This document shows, piece after piece, positions 25,492 to 35,070 of a stretch of 64,000 nt of DNA. Position 1 is the stretch's first letter. The number at the start of each line of letters is the position of its first letter. The stretch covers positions 62,001-126,000 of the forward strand of contig NZ_BAABKE010000002.1 of assembly GCF_039543665.1 (NCBI RefSeq), read 5' to 3'. Under the pieces are notes generated by a model. That model was given only the letters and a program-made list of their open reading frames with translations. It was not told where the DNA came from and ran no database searches. A program made the position numbers and the translations under genes. Source of the DNA: Wohlfahrtiimonas larvae. GTDB lineage: Bacteria > Pseudomonadota > Gammaproteobacteria > Cardiobacteriales > Wohlfahrtiimonadaceae.

Positions 25492-27156
25492 ATGACAGTA
25501 AGTTTTGCTGAGTTATTTGCACAATCAGTTCAAGAAAAACCAGAAGTTGGCGAAATTATCGAAGTAGCAGTAGTTGCTATTGGTAAAGAATTCGTAATCG
25601 TTGATGCAGGCTTAAAAAGTGAAGGCCGTATTCCTACAGAACAATTCCAAAATGAAAATGGTGATGTAGAAGTACAAGTTGGCGATCAAGTTAAAGTGGT
25701 TCTTGAATCTGTTGATGATGGTATGGGTGAAACTCGTCTATCACGCGAAAAAGCGAAGAAAGCAGAAATTTGGGGACGTCTTGAGAAGTCTCTTGAAGCG
25801 GATGAAATCATTAAAGGTATCATCTCTGGCAAAGTTAAAGGTGGCTTCACTGTTGATATTGGTGAGATCAAAGCATTCTTACCAGGTTCTTTGGTAGATG
25901 TTCGCCCAGTACGTGATGCTTCTTACTTAGAAGGTAAAGAATTAGAATTAAAATTGATCAAGTTAGATCCTAAGCGTAACAATATCGTTGTATCTCGTAA
26001 AGCAGTTGTTGAGAAAGAATACTCAGCAGAGCGCGAAGAATTGTTAGCTAACTTGAAAGAAGGCGATAAAGTTAAAGGTGTTGTTAAGAACTTAACTGAT
26101 TACGGTGCATTCTTAGATTTAGGCGGTATCGATGGTTTGTTGCACATCACAGATATGGCTTGGAAGCGTGTTCGTCATCCTTCTGAAATCGTTGAAATCG
26201 GTCAAGAAATCGAAGTGGTATTGTTGAAATTTGACCGTGAACGTAACCGTGTTTCATTAGGCTTGAAACAATTGGGTAACGATCCATGGCACGAATTATC
26301 AGTACGTTTCCCTGCAGGCGCTAAAACTAAAGGTGCTGTAAGCAACATTACTGATTATGGTTGTTTCGTTGAGATCGAAGATGGTATCGAAGGTTTGGTT
26401 CACGTTTCAGAAATGGATTGGACTAACAAAAACGTTAACCCAGCTAAAGTTGTAACAATTGGTGAAGAAGTTGAAGTTGTAATCTTGGAAATCGACGAAG
26501 AGCGTCGCCGTATCTCTTTAGGTATGAAGCAAGTAACAACTAACCCTTGGATCGAATTTGCTGACAAATATAACAAAGGTGATCGCGTTACAGGTCAAAT
26601 CAAGTCAATCACTGATTTCGGTATCTTCATCGGTTTAGATGGCGGTATTGATGGTTTAGTTCACTTGTCTGACATTTCTTGGAACGAAACAGGTGAAGAA
26701 GCTGTTCGTAACTTCAAGCGTGGCGATGAAGTTGAAGCTGTTGTATTAGCAGTTGATGCAGAACGTGAGCGTATCTCTTTGGGTATCAAGCAATTGGATC
26801 AAGACCCATTCTCTAACTTCTTAGCAGCTAACGAAAAAGGCAGCATCGTAACTGGTACTGTAATTGCAGTTGACGCTAAATCAGCAACAGTTGATTTAGG
26901 TGAAGGCGTAGAGGGTTCTTTACGTGCGGCTGATGTTTCTAATGAGAAAGTAGAAGATGTTCGTAACGTATATAACGTTGGTGATTCAGTAGAAGCTAAA
27001 TTTGTAAACGTAGACAAGAAAAACCGCACAATCGTATTGTCTGTGAAAGCAAAAGATCACGCTGAAGATGCTAAAGCAATCGCTGATTATTCTTCATCTA
27101 AGAGTGCTGTAGGTGGTACTTTAGGTGATTTGTTAAAAGCAGAAATGAACAAGTAA
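25492..27156 (+). CDS. rpsA: 30S ribosomal protein S1
   Basis: Translation-initiation protein with six S1/OB repeats, recognisable from recurring DYGAFLDLGG, DYGCFVEIED and DFGIFIGLDGG strands. Length 554 aa matches gammaproteobacterial S1. The ATG has only a weak Shine-Dalgarno, as usual for rpsA. Codon use is visibly biased (few AT-rich rare codons), consistent with high expression. It lies between cmk and ihfB as in E. coli. Confidence 0.98.
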   Translation: MTVSFAELFAQSVQEKPEVGEIIEVAVVAIGKEFVIVDAGLKSEGRIPTEQFQNENGDVEVQVGDQVKVVLESVDDGMGETRLSREKAKKAEIWGRLEKSLEADEIIKGIISGKVKGGFTVDIGEIKAFLPGSLVDVRPVRDASYLEGKELELKLIKLDPKRNNIVVSRKAVVEKEYSAEREELLANLKEGDKVKGVVKNLTDYGAFLDLGGIDGLLHITDMAWKRVRHPSEIVEIGQEIEVVLLKFDRERNRVSLGLKQLGNDPWHELSVRFPAGAKTKGAVSNITDYGCFVEIEDGIEGLVHVSEMDWTNKNVNPAKVVTIGEEVEVVILEIDEERRRISLGMKQVTTNPWIEFADKYNKGDRVTGQIKSITDFGIFIGLDGGIDGLVHLSDISWNETGEEAVRNFKRGDEVEAVVLAVDAERERISLGIKQLDQDPFSNFLAANEKGSIVTGTVIAVDAKSATVDLGEGVEGSLRAADVSNEKVEDVRNVYNVGDSVEAKFVNVDKKNRTIVLSVKAKDHAEDAKAIADYSSSKSAVGGTLGDLLKAEMNK

Positions 27157-27183
27157 TTATCAATATAGATAGTTAATTGATTA

Positions 27184-27216
27184 AAAAGCCATTATTTAAA
27201 TATAATGGCTTTTTTC
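27184..27216 (+). terminator. Terminator after rpsA
   Basis: A 12-bp stem AAAAGCCATTAT/ATAATGGCTTTT with a six-base loop is followed by a T-rich run. The remaining 180 bases to ihfB are AT-rich and must contain the ihfB promoter. Confidence 0.9.
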
Positions 27217-27395
27217 TTTACTCGAATTTTTATTATATTTTGTGTAATATGTTCGAGTAATTAAGATGATTGTTTTATGGATTAAATTTATGATAATGAA
27301 AAATTATTTAATCTTGTTATTTATTGAAACATAAGCCAATAATCTTAATTTTTGTACTAAGATAAATGGGTCAGTGTATAAAAGAGGTTTATTGA

Positions 27396-27698
27396 ATGAC
27401 TAAGTCGGAATTAATTGAAAAGTTAAGCGCAAAATATCCACGTATTCCAGCGGGGGAAATCGAAAAGGGTGTTAAGCTTATCTTAGAACACATGAGTGAT
27501 ACTTTGGTTGCGAATAATCGTATTGAAATTCGTGGCTTTGGTAGTTTCTCTTTGCGTTATCGCGATCCTAAAATTGGTCGTAACCCAAAAACTGGTGATG
27601 CAGTTGAATTGAGTGGTAAATATGCAACTCATTTCAAACCAGGTAAATTATTAAGAGAACAGGTGAACGATAGCCGTAACAAGTTTAAAATTCACTAA
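27396..27698 (+). CDS. ihfB: Integration host factor subunit beta
   Basis: DNA-bending nucleoid protein (100 aa). The HU/IHF fold is clear, with the DNA-intercalating arm IGRNPKTGDAVEL and preceding IEIRGFGSFSLRYRDPK. The position downstream of rpsA identifies the beta subunit. In I-F CRISPR systems IHF bends the leader during spacer integration, which is relevant to the array in this window. Confidence 0.96.
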   Translation: MTKSELIEKLSAKYPRIPAGEIEKGVKLILEHMSDTLVANNRIEIRGFGSFSLRYRDPKIGRNPKTGDAVELSGKYATHFKPGKLLREQVNDSRNKFKIH

Positions 27699-27722
27699 TT
27701 GAAGTTTAGATAGAATGACAAG

Positions 27723-27756
27723 CCCCAAAAGTTGATCTAACCTTTGGGGTTTTTTA
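27723..27756 (+). terminator. Terminator after ihfB
   Basis: A GC-rich stem CCCCAAA/TTTGGGG with a 13-base loop is followed by seven T. Confidence 0.85.
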
Positions 27757-27839
27757 TTCTAATAATTTCACTGAAAAGAACTGAAAAATTCAGTATAATT
27801 ATCGGATTTTGTTGTGTTGTGAGTTTGTTTGAGGAAAAC

Positions 27840-28064
27840 ATGCCAATTTATCAATATCAATGTGAAAACTGTGGTCACGAATTAGAAGCATTACAGAAAA
27901 TTTCTGCTGAGCCGTTAACTGAATGCCCTGAATGTAAGGAGCCGCGTTTGGTTAAGCAGGTGACAGCGCCTAATTTTAGATTGAAGGGCTCAGGTTGGTA
28001 TGAAACTGATTTCAAAACCAGTAACCAGAAGAATTTAGCCAACAAAGATTCAAGTTCGTCTTAA
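27840..28064 (+). CDS. FmdB-family zinc-ribbon protein
   Basis: A 74-aa protein with an N-terminal zinc ribbon (CENCGHE ... CPECKEP) and a short disordered Lys/Ser tail, matching the FmdB regulatory-protein family. Its function is not established. The ATG at 27840 has GAGGAAA upstream; a longer in-frame ORF from 27744 would run over the ihfB terminator and is rejected. It precedes aspS, as in many proteobacteria. Confidence 0.88.
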   Translation: MPIYQYQCENCGHELEALQKISAEPLTECPECKEPRLVKQVTAPNFRLKGSGWYETDFKTSNQKNLANKDSSSS

Positions 28065-28131
28065 TCTTTGCTGTGTGCCTATTTCTAGAAATACTCATTT
28101 AATTTAAAAACGTTTAAAGGTAATCTTAATT

Positions 28132-29925
28132 ATGATGCGTTCTCATTATGCGGGCTTGGTGTCAGAAGCTCTTTTAGATCAAACTGTAACTTTAACGGGC
28201 TGGGTTCATCGTCGCCGTGATCATGGCGGTGTGATCTTTATCGATCTTCGTGATCGTGAGGGCATCGTTCAAATCGTTATCGATCCTGAATTTACACCTG
28301 CTGATCAATTTAAAGAAGCTGAGCGCATTCGTAATGAGTTCGTGATTCAAGTTGTGGGCAAAGTTCGCATGCGTCCTGCTGATATGTTCAATGAAAAATT
28401 GGTATCAGGTAAGATCGAAGTTGCTGCAACAGGTTTAACAATTTTGAATAAATCTGAAGCATTGCCATTCCAAATCGATGATGAAGCAACTTCTGAAGAA
28501 GTTCGTTTGAAATACCGTTATTTGGATTTACGTGGACAAAAAATGCAACGTAACTTAATGTTGCGTTCAAAAGTAACTCGCGCAATCCGTGATTATATGG
28601 ATGATGCTGGTTTCTTGGATATCGAAACACCATTTTTGACAAAAGCAACACCAGAAGGTGCGCGTGACTATTTAGTGCCATCACGTACTTATCCTGGTGA
28701 ATTCTTTGCACTACCACAAAGCCCACAGTTATTCAAACAAATTTTGATGATGAGTGGCTTTGATAAGTATTATCAAATCGTTCGTTGTTTCCGTGATGAA
28801 GACTTGCGTGCTGACCGTCAGCCTGAATTCACACAAATTGATATCGAAACTTCATTCTTAGAAGAGTCAGACATCATGGCGATGGCTGAAGATATGATTC
28901 GTAAAGTGTTCAAGCAAACCATCAATATTGATTTAGCAGCTGAATTCCCAGTGATGACTTATGCAGAAGCTGCATACAAATATGGTTCAGATAAGCCTGA
29001 TTTACGTATTCCATTAGAATTTACTGATGTGACAGACGTAATGAAAACTACTGAATTTAAAGTATTCCGTGAAGCTGCAAACATGCCAAAAGGCCGCGTT
29101 GTTGCATTGAATGTTCCTAATGCTGCTGATAAATTATCACGTAAAGATATTGATGAATTAACAAACTTTGTAGCTCGTTATGGCGCGCGTGGTTTGGCTT
29201 ATATCAAAGTGAATAACTTGGCTGAAGGCCGTGAAGGATTGCAATCACCAATCACTAAGTTCTTGGACGATGCAACCATCGAAGGTTTAATCAAAGCAAC
29301 GAATGCAAAAGATAACGATATTATCTTCTTTGGTGCGGATAAAACTAAGATTGTTAACGATGCAATTGGTGCATTGCGTATCAAGTTGGGTGAAGATTTG
29401 AACTTGTTCACGTGTGAATGGGCGCCAATGTGGGTGGTTGATTTCCCAATGTTTGAATATGATGAAGATGAAAAACGTTATGTTGCTGTTCATCATCCGT
29501 TTACAGCGCCTAAAAATGGCATTGAATCATTGAAAAATGATCCTGAAAATGCTGTAGCCAAAGCATATGATATGGTATTGAATGGTACAGAATTGGGCGG
29601 TGGTTCAGTTCGTATTTATCAACCAGAAGTTCAATATCAAGTATTTGATTTATTGGGTATTTCTAAAGAAGAAGCGGAAGATAAATTCTCATTCTTGTTG
29701 GATGCATTGAAATTTGGTGCGCCACCACATGCAGGTTTGGCATTTGGTTTGGATCGTTTGATCATGTTGATGACGCATTCAAAATCAATCCGTGAAGTGA
29801 TTGCGTTCCCTAAAACACAAACTGCTTCATGTATGATGACAAATGCACCATCACATGCAAATCCTAAACAGTTAAAAGAATTAGCATTGGAAATTAAATT
29901 GCCAGAAGTGAAAAAAGAAGGTTAA
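28132..29925 (+). CDS. aspS: Aspartyl-tRNA synthetase
   Basis: Class II synthetase (597 aa). It has an N-terminal OB anticodon-binding domain (TGWVHRRRDHGGVIFIDLRD), motif 2 (FRDEDLRADRQPEFTQID), the bacterial GAD insertion, and motif 3 (GLAFGLDRLIMLM). The GAD insertion and length mark the bacterial type. Either ATG at 28132 or 28135 may be used; the second gives the family N-terminus MRSHY. Confidence 0.97.
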   Translation: MMRSHYAGLVSEALLDQTVTLTGWVHRRRDHGGVIFIDLRDREGIVQIVIDPEFTPADQFKEAERIRNEFVIQVVGKVRMRPADMFNEKLVSGKIEVAATGLTILNKSEALPFQIDDEATSEEVRLKYRYLDLRGQKMQRNLMLRSKVTRAIRDYMDDAGFLDIETPFLTKATPEGARDYLVPSRTYPGEFFALPQSPQLFKQILMMSGFDKYYQIVRCFRDEDLRADRQPEFTQIDIETSFLEESDIMAMAEDMIRKVFKQTINIDLAAEFPVMTYAEAAYKYGSDKPDLRIPLEFTDVTDVMKTTEFKVFREAANMPKGRVVALNVPNAADKLSRKDIDELTNFVARYGARGLAYIKVNNLAEGREGLQSPITKFLDDATIEGLIKATNAKDNDIIFFGADKTKIVNDAIGALRIKLGEDLNLFTCEWAPMWVVDFPMFEYDEDEKRYVAVHHPFTAPKNGIESLKNDPENAVAKAYDMVLNGTELGGGSVRIYQPEVQYQVFDLLGISKEEAEDKFSFLLDALKFGAPPHAGLAFGLDRLIMLMTHSKSIREVIAFPKTQTASCMMTNAPSHANPKQLKELALEIKLPEVKKEG

Positions 29926-29960
29926 TTAATTTTTACTTTCATCAAATTTTTCTTTTCATC

Positions 29961-29992
29961 AAAACCATCATCGTTGTATGATGGTTTTTTAT
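29961..29992 (+). terminator. Terminator after aspS
   Basis: An 11-bp stem AAAACCATCAT/ATGATGGTTTT with loop CGTTGT is followed by a T-run. Confidence 0.92.
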
Positions 29993-30146
29993 TAGTACAA
30001 AACTTTACAAAAGAGATTCTAATATCATGAAAAAGGCTAAAAGATTTCGTTAATCAGCCTAATAGATAAATATGATATGAGAATGTTTCACATTTGCAGT
30101 TATTTATGCATAATGGTGCTCTTTGATTCAAATATAGGGATTGAAT

Positions 30147-31109
30147 ATGTCTAAACGTAAGATCGGTGTGTTGCTTGTCAATTTAGGGACACCAGAATCA
30201 CCCACAGCTAAAGATGTTAGACCTTATTTAAGAGAGTTTTTAAGCGACCCACGCGTGATCGAAACACCTAAATATATTTGGTTTTTCATTCTCAATTTGT
30301 TTATCTTAACAACGCGTCCAAAAGAATCAGCAGAAAAATACGCAACAGTTTGGACTGATCGTGGTTCACCATTACTTTTCATTACAGAAGATCAAGCAAA
30401 ATTATTACAAGAAACTTTGCCTGAAAATTATGAAGTGGTTGTGGCAATGCGCTATGGTCAACCATCCATTGAAAAAGGCATTGATGAGCTGATTGCTAAG
30501 AAAGTGGATAAATTAATAGTGTTGCCGTTATACCCACAATATTGTGCAGCAACAACCGCAACAGTGTTTGACAGTGTTGCAGAAACATTAACAAAGCGTC
30601 GATACTTTCCTGAATTGCATATGCTGAGTGATTATTATCGTAATCCTTTATACATTGAAGCATGCAAAACACAAATTGCTAAAAATTTAGAAGGTGTTGA
30701 GATTGAGGAGTTGGTATTATCTTATCATGGTATGCCAAAATCAACGTATGAAAAAGGTGACCCATATTATGATCAGTGTATTGAAACTACACGATTGATT
30801 ACAGAATCATTAGGGCGCTCAGATATTAAGATTACAACAGTTTTCCAATCTAAATTTGGGAAAGAAGAGTGGTTACAACCTTATTCTTTTGAATATTTGC
30901 CAAGTTTGCCATCGAAAGGTGTAAAGCGTGTTGCTGTATTCTGCCCAGGATTTAGTGCGGATTGTTTAGAAACCATTGAAGAAATGGGTGTTGAGAATAG
31001 AGATTACTTTAAAGAGCAAGGCGGTGAATATTATCAATTCATTCCTTCTTTGAATACTGAATCTCTACACATAGAAATGATGAAGCAAATAATTGTGGAT
31101 TCAAATTAG
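30147..31109 (+). CDS. hemH: Ferrochelatase
   Basis: Inserts ferrous iron into protoporphyrin IX, the last step of heme synthesis. The catalytic histidine lies in LSYHGMPKSTYEKGDPY, and the acidic metal-path residues in DCLETIEEMGVEN. Length is 320 aa from the ATG at 30147, which has AGGGA six bases upstream; the TTG two codons earlier is not needed. Located away from the hemC block but in the same window. Confidence 0.96.
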   Translation: MSKRKIGVLLVNLGTPESPTAKDVRPYLREFLSDPRVIETPKYIWFFILNLFILTTRPKESAEKYATVWTDRGSPLLFITEDQAKLLQETLPENYEVVVAMRYGQPSIEKGIDELIAKKVDKLIVLPLYPQYCAATTATVFDSVAETLTKRRYFPELHMLSDYYRNPLYIEACKTQIAKNLEGVEIEELVLSYHGMPKSTYEKGDPYYDQCIETTRLITESLGRSDIKITTVFQSKFGKEEWLQPYSFEYLPSLPSKGVKRVAVFCPGFSADCLETIEEMGVENRDYFKEQGGEYYQFIPSLNTESLHIEMMKQIIVDSN

Positions 31110-31135
31110 TTTTACTGCTTAAGGAGCATAATTAG

Positions 31136-32032
31136 ATGAATAAAATCAATGCTATTGTTGTCGGCTCTGGTAACGTAGGTTTAAAAGTTATCGATGTTTT
31201 GTTAAATACGAATGATTTCAATTTAGTAGGTGCGATTCGCCGTAGTGGTGAGCCAATTGCTGAATATCCTAATATTGAAGTGAAGAAATCTGTAGATGAA
31301 TTTAGCGAAAAGATAGACGTAGCATTCTTGGCAATCCCAACACGTGAAGTGCCTAAGCAAGCTAAAGAGTTTTTAGCGAAAGGTATTCACACTGTAGATA
31401 GCTATGATATTCACTCTAATATTTTGGATGTTAAAACTGAATTAGCAGAAGTTGCAAAGAAATATAATGCTGTTGCTGTTGTTTCTTCAGGTTGGGATCC
31501 CGGTACAGACTCAATTGTGCGTGCAATGTTGATTGCTATGGCGCCACGCGGTATGACTTACACAAACTTTGGTCCAGGCATGAGTATGGGGCATACAGTT
31601 GCTGTTAAAGCGATCGAAGGTGTTCAAAATGCATTATCAATGACTATGCCAACAGGCGCAGGGGTGCATCGCCGTTTAGTTTATGTTGAATTGGCGGAAG
31701 GTGCTAGTCGTGACGTGGTGGAAAATGCAATTAAAACAGATCCATATTTTATTAATGATGAAACTCATGTTCGTTTTGTAGATGATGTGGATGCATTGAA
31801 AGATGTAGGGCATGGTGTTGAATTAACACGCAAAGGCGTTTCAGGTTCTACAGGCAACCAAAACTTTATGTTTAAAATGTCTATTGATAATCCTGCATTG
31901 ACGGCGCAAGTGATGGTTTCAAGTGGCCGTGCGGCAACTCGCTTACAAAGTGGTGCTTATACCTTGATTGAAATTCCAATGGTGGATTTCTTGGAAGGCG
32001 AGCGTGATGAATGGATTAAAGCGTTGGTATAA
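31136..32032 (+). CDS. ddh: meso-Diaminopimelate D-dehydrogenase
   Basis: NADP-dependent enzyme that interconverts tetrahydrodipicolinate plus ammonia and meso-DAP, shortcutting the succinylase route. The Rossmann motif is VVGSGNVG. The substrate domain shows SSGWDPGTDSIVRAM and FGPGMSMGHTVAVKAI, hallmarks of Ddh. At 298 aa it resembles the shorter type II enzymes, an inference from length. AAGGAG precedes the ATG. Confidence 0.9.
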   Translation: MNKINAIVVGSGNVGLKVIDVLLNTNDFNLVGAIRRSGEPIAEYPNIEVKKSVDEFSEKIDVAFLAIPTREVPKQAKEFLAKGIHTVDSYDIHSNILDVKTELAEVAKKYNAVAVVSSGWDPGTDSIVRAMLIAMAPRGMTYTNFGPGMSMGHTVAVKAIEGVQNALSMTMPTGAGVHRRLVYVELAEGASRDVVENAIKTDPYFINDETHVRFVDDVDALKDVGHGVELTRKGVSGSTGNQNFMFKMSIDNPALTAQVMVSSGRAATRLQSGAYTLIEIPMVDFLEGERDEWIKALV

Positions 32033-32080
32033 TTCACTGAATCAAATATTTTTGAACTGATTCAATGAGATTAATATGAT

Positions 32081-32109
32081 AATCTGCCATTCTATGGCAG
32101 ATTTTTTTA
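32081..32109 (+). terminator. Terminator after ddh
   Basis: A 10-bp perfect stem AATCTGCCAT/ATGGCAGATT with a three-base loop is followed by a T-run. Confidence 0.9.
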
Positions 32110-32143
32110 TTGTTAGAGTTCATTAAATAATAAGGATAAAAAG

Positions 32144-32626
32144 ATGTATCGTTATATTATGATTGTACTCATACAGCTTTTAAGTGTTTCTAGTGGTGTA
32201 TTTGCCAAAAATTTAGATGAACAGTTTTTATTATTAGCAGAGGGAAAGCCACAGGATCAACGGTGCTTTGATGTTGAATCACCTTTTCTATACTGTTTGA
32301 ATAAGAATAGCGATCATAAATTTGTGTTCATGGATGCTCAAGGTCGGGAAATTTATCAAATATATTGGTTTGATAATGGTCCTGATATTGCGAGTGAAGT
32401 TTTATATCGCATTTATAAGAATGGAAAAATTGGTTATGCCTCGAGCATCACAGGTCAGATTTTGATCGAGGCAAAATATGATTGTGCTTATCCTTTTAGT
32501 GAGGGTAAGGCAAAAGTTGGCATTAGATGCAAAATTGAGAGTGATGGAGAACATTCATCTTGGATCGGTGGACAATGGCAATGGATTGATCATCCATTAC
32601 TGAATAATCAATCAGAGATTGAATAA
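32144..32626 (+). CDS. Secreted WG-repeat-like protein
   Basis: A 160-aa protein with a signal peptide (IMIVLIQLLSVSSGVFA) and one recognisable WG-type repeat (NGKIGYASSITGQILIEAKYD followed by AYPFSEGKAKV is the usual pattern). Cysteines at CFDVESPFLYC and in the repeat may form disulphides in the periplasm. WG repeats are structural, so no activity can be named. It is adjacent to mepA, suggesting envelope localisation. Confidence 0.65.
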   Translation: MYRYIMIVLIQLLSVSSGVFAKNLDEQFLLLAEGKPQDQRCFDVESPFLYCLNKNSDHKFVFMDAQGREIYQIYWFDNGPDIASEVLYRIYKNGKIGYASSITGQILIEAKYDCAYPFSEGKAKVGIRCKIESDGEHSSWIGGQWQWIDHPLLNNQSEIE

Positions 32627-32642
32627 GAGAATGGAACAACGG

Positions 32643-33470
32643 ATGAAGATTAAATACGTATTAAGTTTAATGATGCTCATTTCACCATGGAGTTTTGCTG
32701 AAAATTGGCATACCGTTCAAAAACCAACTAATGAACCGACAAAAATCTATGGTAGTTATGCCAATGGTTGTTTCTCAGGTGGTAAAGTTATGCCTATTGT
32801 TGGGGAAGGTTTTCAGCAAGTACGTCCCAGCCGTAATCGTCATTATGGCGATGAGTCGCTGTTAGTATTCATTGAATCATTAGGAAAATATGCAAAAGCT
32901 CAGAATAAGATTGTAATTTTGGGAGATTTATCACAACCTCGTGGTGGCCCTATGAATTTCGGTCATTCCAGTCATCAAATTGGTTTAGATGTGGATATCT
33001 GGTTTGAATCAATTGGTAAAAATGGATTATCACCGAAGCAGGTAGAAGGTCTAGAAACGCCATCTTTAGTAGATATGAAGAACGGTGTTATTTCTAAGTA
33101 TTGGCAACCATATTATCGTGATTTGATTCATCAGGCTGCCTTGTATCCTAAAACAGAACGTATTTTTGTGAATCCTGTGATCAAAGCTTATTTGTGTGAA
33201 ACAGAAAAAGATAAAAGTTGGTTATACAAAGTTCGTCCTTGGTTTGGGCATGATTCACATTTTCATGTACGTTTAGTTTGCCCAAAAAATCAAAAGGATT
33301 GTGAGCCACAATTCCCCGTTGCTAAAAATTCAGGCTGTGATGAGGATTTACAAAATTGGGTGAAAGATCAAGCAGACTTAGCATTAGGCATTAAAAAGCC
33401 AGCAGTTTCTAAAGGAAAATCAGTATCTAAAATTATGCCAAAAATGTGTCAGAAAATTCTCAATCAATAG
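32643..33470 (+). CDS. mepA: Penicillin-insensitive murein endopeptidase MepA
   Basis: Periplasmic LAS-family (M74) metallopeptidase that cuts D-Ala-mDAP cross-links. The zinc site is visible as GHSSHQIGLDVDIWF and WFGHDSHFHVRL. A signal peptide begins at the ATG at 32643 (MKIKYVLSLMMLI). The alternative ATG at 32631 would lengthen the signal by four residues and cannot be excluded. Length is 275 aa, normal for MepA. Confidence 0.94.
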   Translation: MKIKYVLSLMMLISPWSFAENWHTVQKPTNEPTKIYGSYANGCFSGGKVMPIVGEGFQQVRPSRNRHYGDESLLVFIESLGKYAKAQNKIVILGDLSQPRGGPMNFGHSSHQIGLDVDIWFESIGKNGLSPKQVEGLETPSLVDMKNGVISKYWQPYYRDLIHQAALYPKTERIFVNPVIKAYLCETEKDKSWLYKVRPWFGHDSHFHVRLVCPKNQKDCEPQFPVAKNSGCDEDLQNWVKDQADLALGIKKPAVSKGKSVSKIMPKMCQKILNQ

Positions 33471-33481
33471 GAATATTATTC

Positions 33482-34372
33482 ATGTGTAAAAAAATTGGTG
33501 TGATGATAGGCGGATTAGTTTTGATTATTATTAGCTATATTTGGCTTATTAAAAAAGCGGAATCCTATTTTTTTTATCCTGATGATATAGATTATGGTTT
33601 ATCTCCCACACAACAAAATTTACAATTTGAAGTTGTTAATATTAGCAGCATAAATGGAATTCAATTAAATGGTTGGTTTGTACCTGCTGTGATTAATGAG
33701 GCGGGGGGACAAGATGCAACTCAAGCAAAAGGTACTGTGATTCATGTGCATGGTAATGCTGCCAATATCACGAATCATTGGTCATTTATTTCTTGGTTGC
33801 CGAGCCAAGGTTATAATGTTTTAACCTTTGATTATCGTAGTTATGGTCAGTCTGATGCCATTGAGCCCACAATTAAAGGATTATATGAAGATACCAATGC
33901 GGTGATTCATTATGTATTAAATCGTAGTGATCTTGAAAATATGCCAGTCTTTATGCTGGGGCAAAGTTTAGGTGGCAATAATACTTTAGCTGCTTTGGCA
34001 AAAATGTCGCCTAAATCAAGAGAAAGAATCTGTGCGGCAGTGATTGATTCTACATTTTATTCGTACAGTCTTATTGCAAATGATAAAGTTTCTGGTGCAG
34101 GCATCTTGCTTGCTAATGAATATAGCGCAAATGTATCTTTATCAGTTTTAAGTGATCTACCTATACTATTTTTACATGGTAAGAAGGATCGGATTATCCC
34201 ATATCAGCACAGTGAGCAATTATATGCTCTACAGACGGATAATCGTGCTTTATTGCTTGTGGAAGGTGCGGACCATTTAGCCGCACTTTATCGTCCAATA
34301 TTTGGCGAACGATATATCAATGAAGTGGCTCGGTATTTGGATTTAGAGCGACAAAAGTGCGTACAAAAGTAA
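33482..34372 (+). CDS. Membrane-anchored alpha/beta hydrolase (ABHD13/BEM46-like)
   Basis: A 296-aa hydrolase with an N-terminal transmembrane anchor (VMIGGLVLIIISYIWLI). The nucleophile elbow is LGQSLGGN, the acid is in HGKKDRIIP and the histidine in GADHLAAL, completing a Ser-Asp-His triad. The oxyanion loop HVHGNAAN also fits the family. Substrate is unknown. The ATG at 33482 follows AGGAA; it starts 11 bases after mepA. Confidence 0.85.
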   Translation: MCKKIGVMIGGLVLIIISYIWLIKKAESYFFYPDDIDYGLSPTQQNLQFEVVNISSINGIQLNGWFVPAVINEAGGQDATQAKGTVIHVHGNAANITNHWSFISWLPSQGYNVLTFDYRSYGQSDAIEPTIKGLYEDTNAVIHYVLNRSDLENMPVFMLGQSLGGNNTLAALAKMSPKSRERICAAVIDSTFYSYSLIANDKVSGAGILLANEYSANVSLSVLSDLPILFLHGKKDRIIPYQHSEQLYALQTDNRALLLVEGADHLAALYRPIFGERYINEVARYLDLERQKCVQK

Positions 34373-34383
34373 TGAATGACCCA

Positions 34384-34416
34384 TAAAAAATGCTTAATGA
34401 AGGTACATTAAGCATT
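34384..34416 (-). terminator. Terminator of eda
   Basis: On the reverse strand a perfect 11-bp stem (34389-34399 with 34406-34416) and six-base loop are followed by six T. It lies 24 bases past the eda stop and also sits just downstream of the convergent hydrolase gene. Confidence 0.85.
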
Positions 34417-34440
34417 GAGAATATTAAAGGCTATGAGAAA

Positions 34441-35070
34441 TTATTGTTTTAACATTTCTTTAATTAAGCGGACGCGGCGAGTGATTTCATCCCAATTGCC
34501 AGCTTCGATAAGTTTTTTATCCACCATCCAACTCATGCCACAAGCAATGACGCGTTCTGTTGCTAAATAACTTTGGAAGTTTTCATTATTGATACCACCA
34601 GTTGGGATAAAGTGGATATCTTGATAGGGAGCCATTAGTGCTTTAATCATAGGAATTCCACCAGAAATTTCTGCAGGGAAAAATTTCATCGTGGTTACAT
34701 TGTAGTTTAAAGCCATCTCGATGGCGGATGGGTTGTTAACACCAGGCAAGATAGGCATACCTAAATCCTGAGCTGTTTGGATGGTTCTAGGATTACAACC
34801 AGGTGCCACTAAAAAGTCGGCGTCAGAGGTGAATGCAATTTTTGCTTGTTCTGCATTCAAAACGGTTCCTGCGCCTACTGTTAAATCGGGATAATGATCT
34901 TTGATGGCTTTTAAAATATCTGATGCTTCTTTAGTACGAAATGTAACTTCAAGAATAGGAAGTTCTTCACGGATTAAGATTGTTGCAAGCTTTAAGCCAT
35001 CTTGGATATCATTGATCATCGCGATGGGAACAACAGGTTGGTTGTGGAAAATTGTATCGAGATTTTTCAT
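34441..35070 (-). CDS. eda: KDPG/KHG aldolase
   Basis: Class I aldolase of 209 aa that splits 2-keto-3-deoxy-6-phosphogluconate (or 4-hydroxy-2-oxoglutarate). The Schiff-base lysine is in TMKFFPAE, the glutamate in LEVTFRT, and GAGTVLN and IPTGGIN form the phosphate site. No edd lies next to it. I chose the ATG at 35070; a TTG at 35091 is also in frame. Confidence 0.92.
   Translation of the reverse strand: MKNLDTIFHNQPVVPIAMINDIQDGLKLATILIREELPILEVTFRTKEASDILKAIKDHYPDLTVGAGTVLNAEQAKIAFTSDADFLVAPGCNPRTIQTAQDLGMPILPGVNNPSAIEMALNYNVTTMKFFPAEISGGIPMIKALMAPYQDIHFIPTGGINNENFQSYLATERVIACGMSWMVDKKLIEAGNWDEITRRVRLIKEMLKQ

Noticed and set aside
27723..27756. Remnant of the IS3 terminal repeat
   Set aside because: Twelve bases (CCCCAAAAGTTG) match the IS right end, but the stretch forms a proper terminator hairpin after ihfB, so the match is coincidental.
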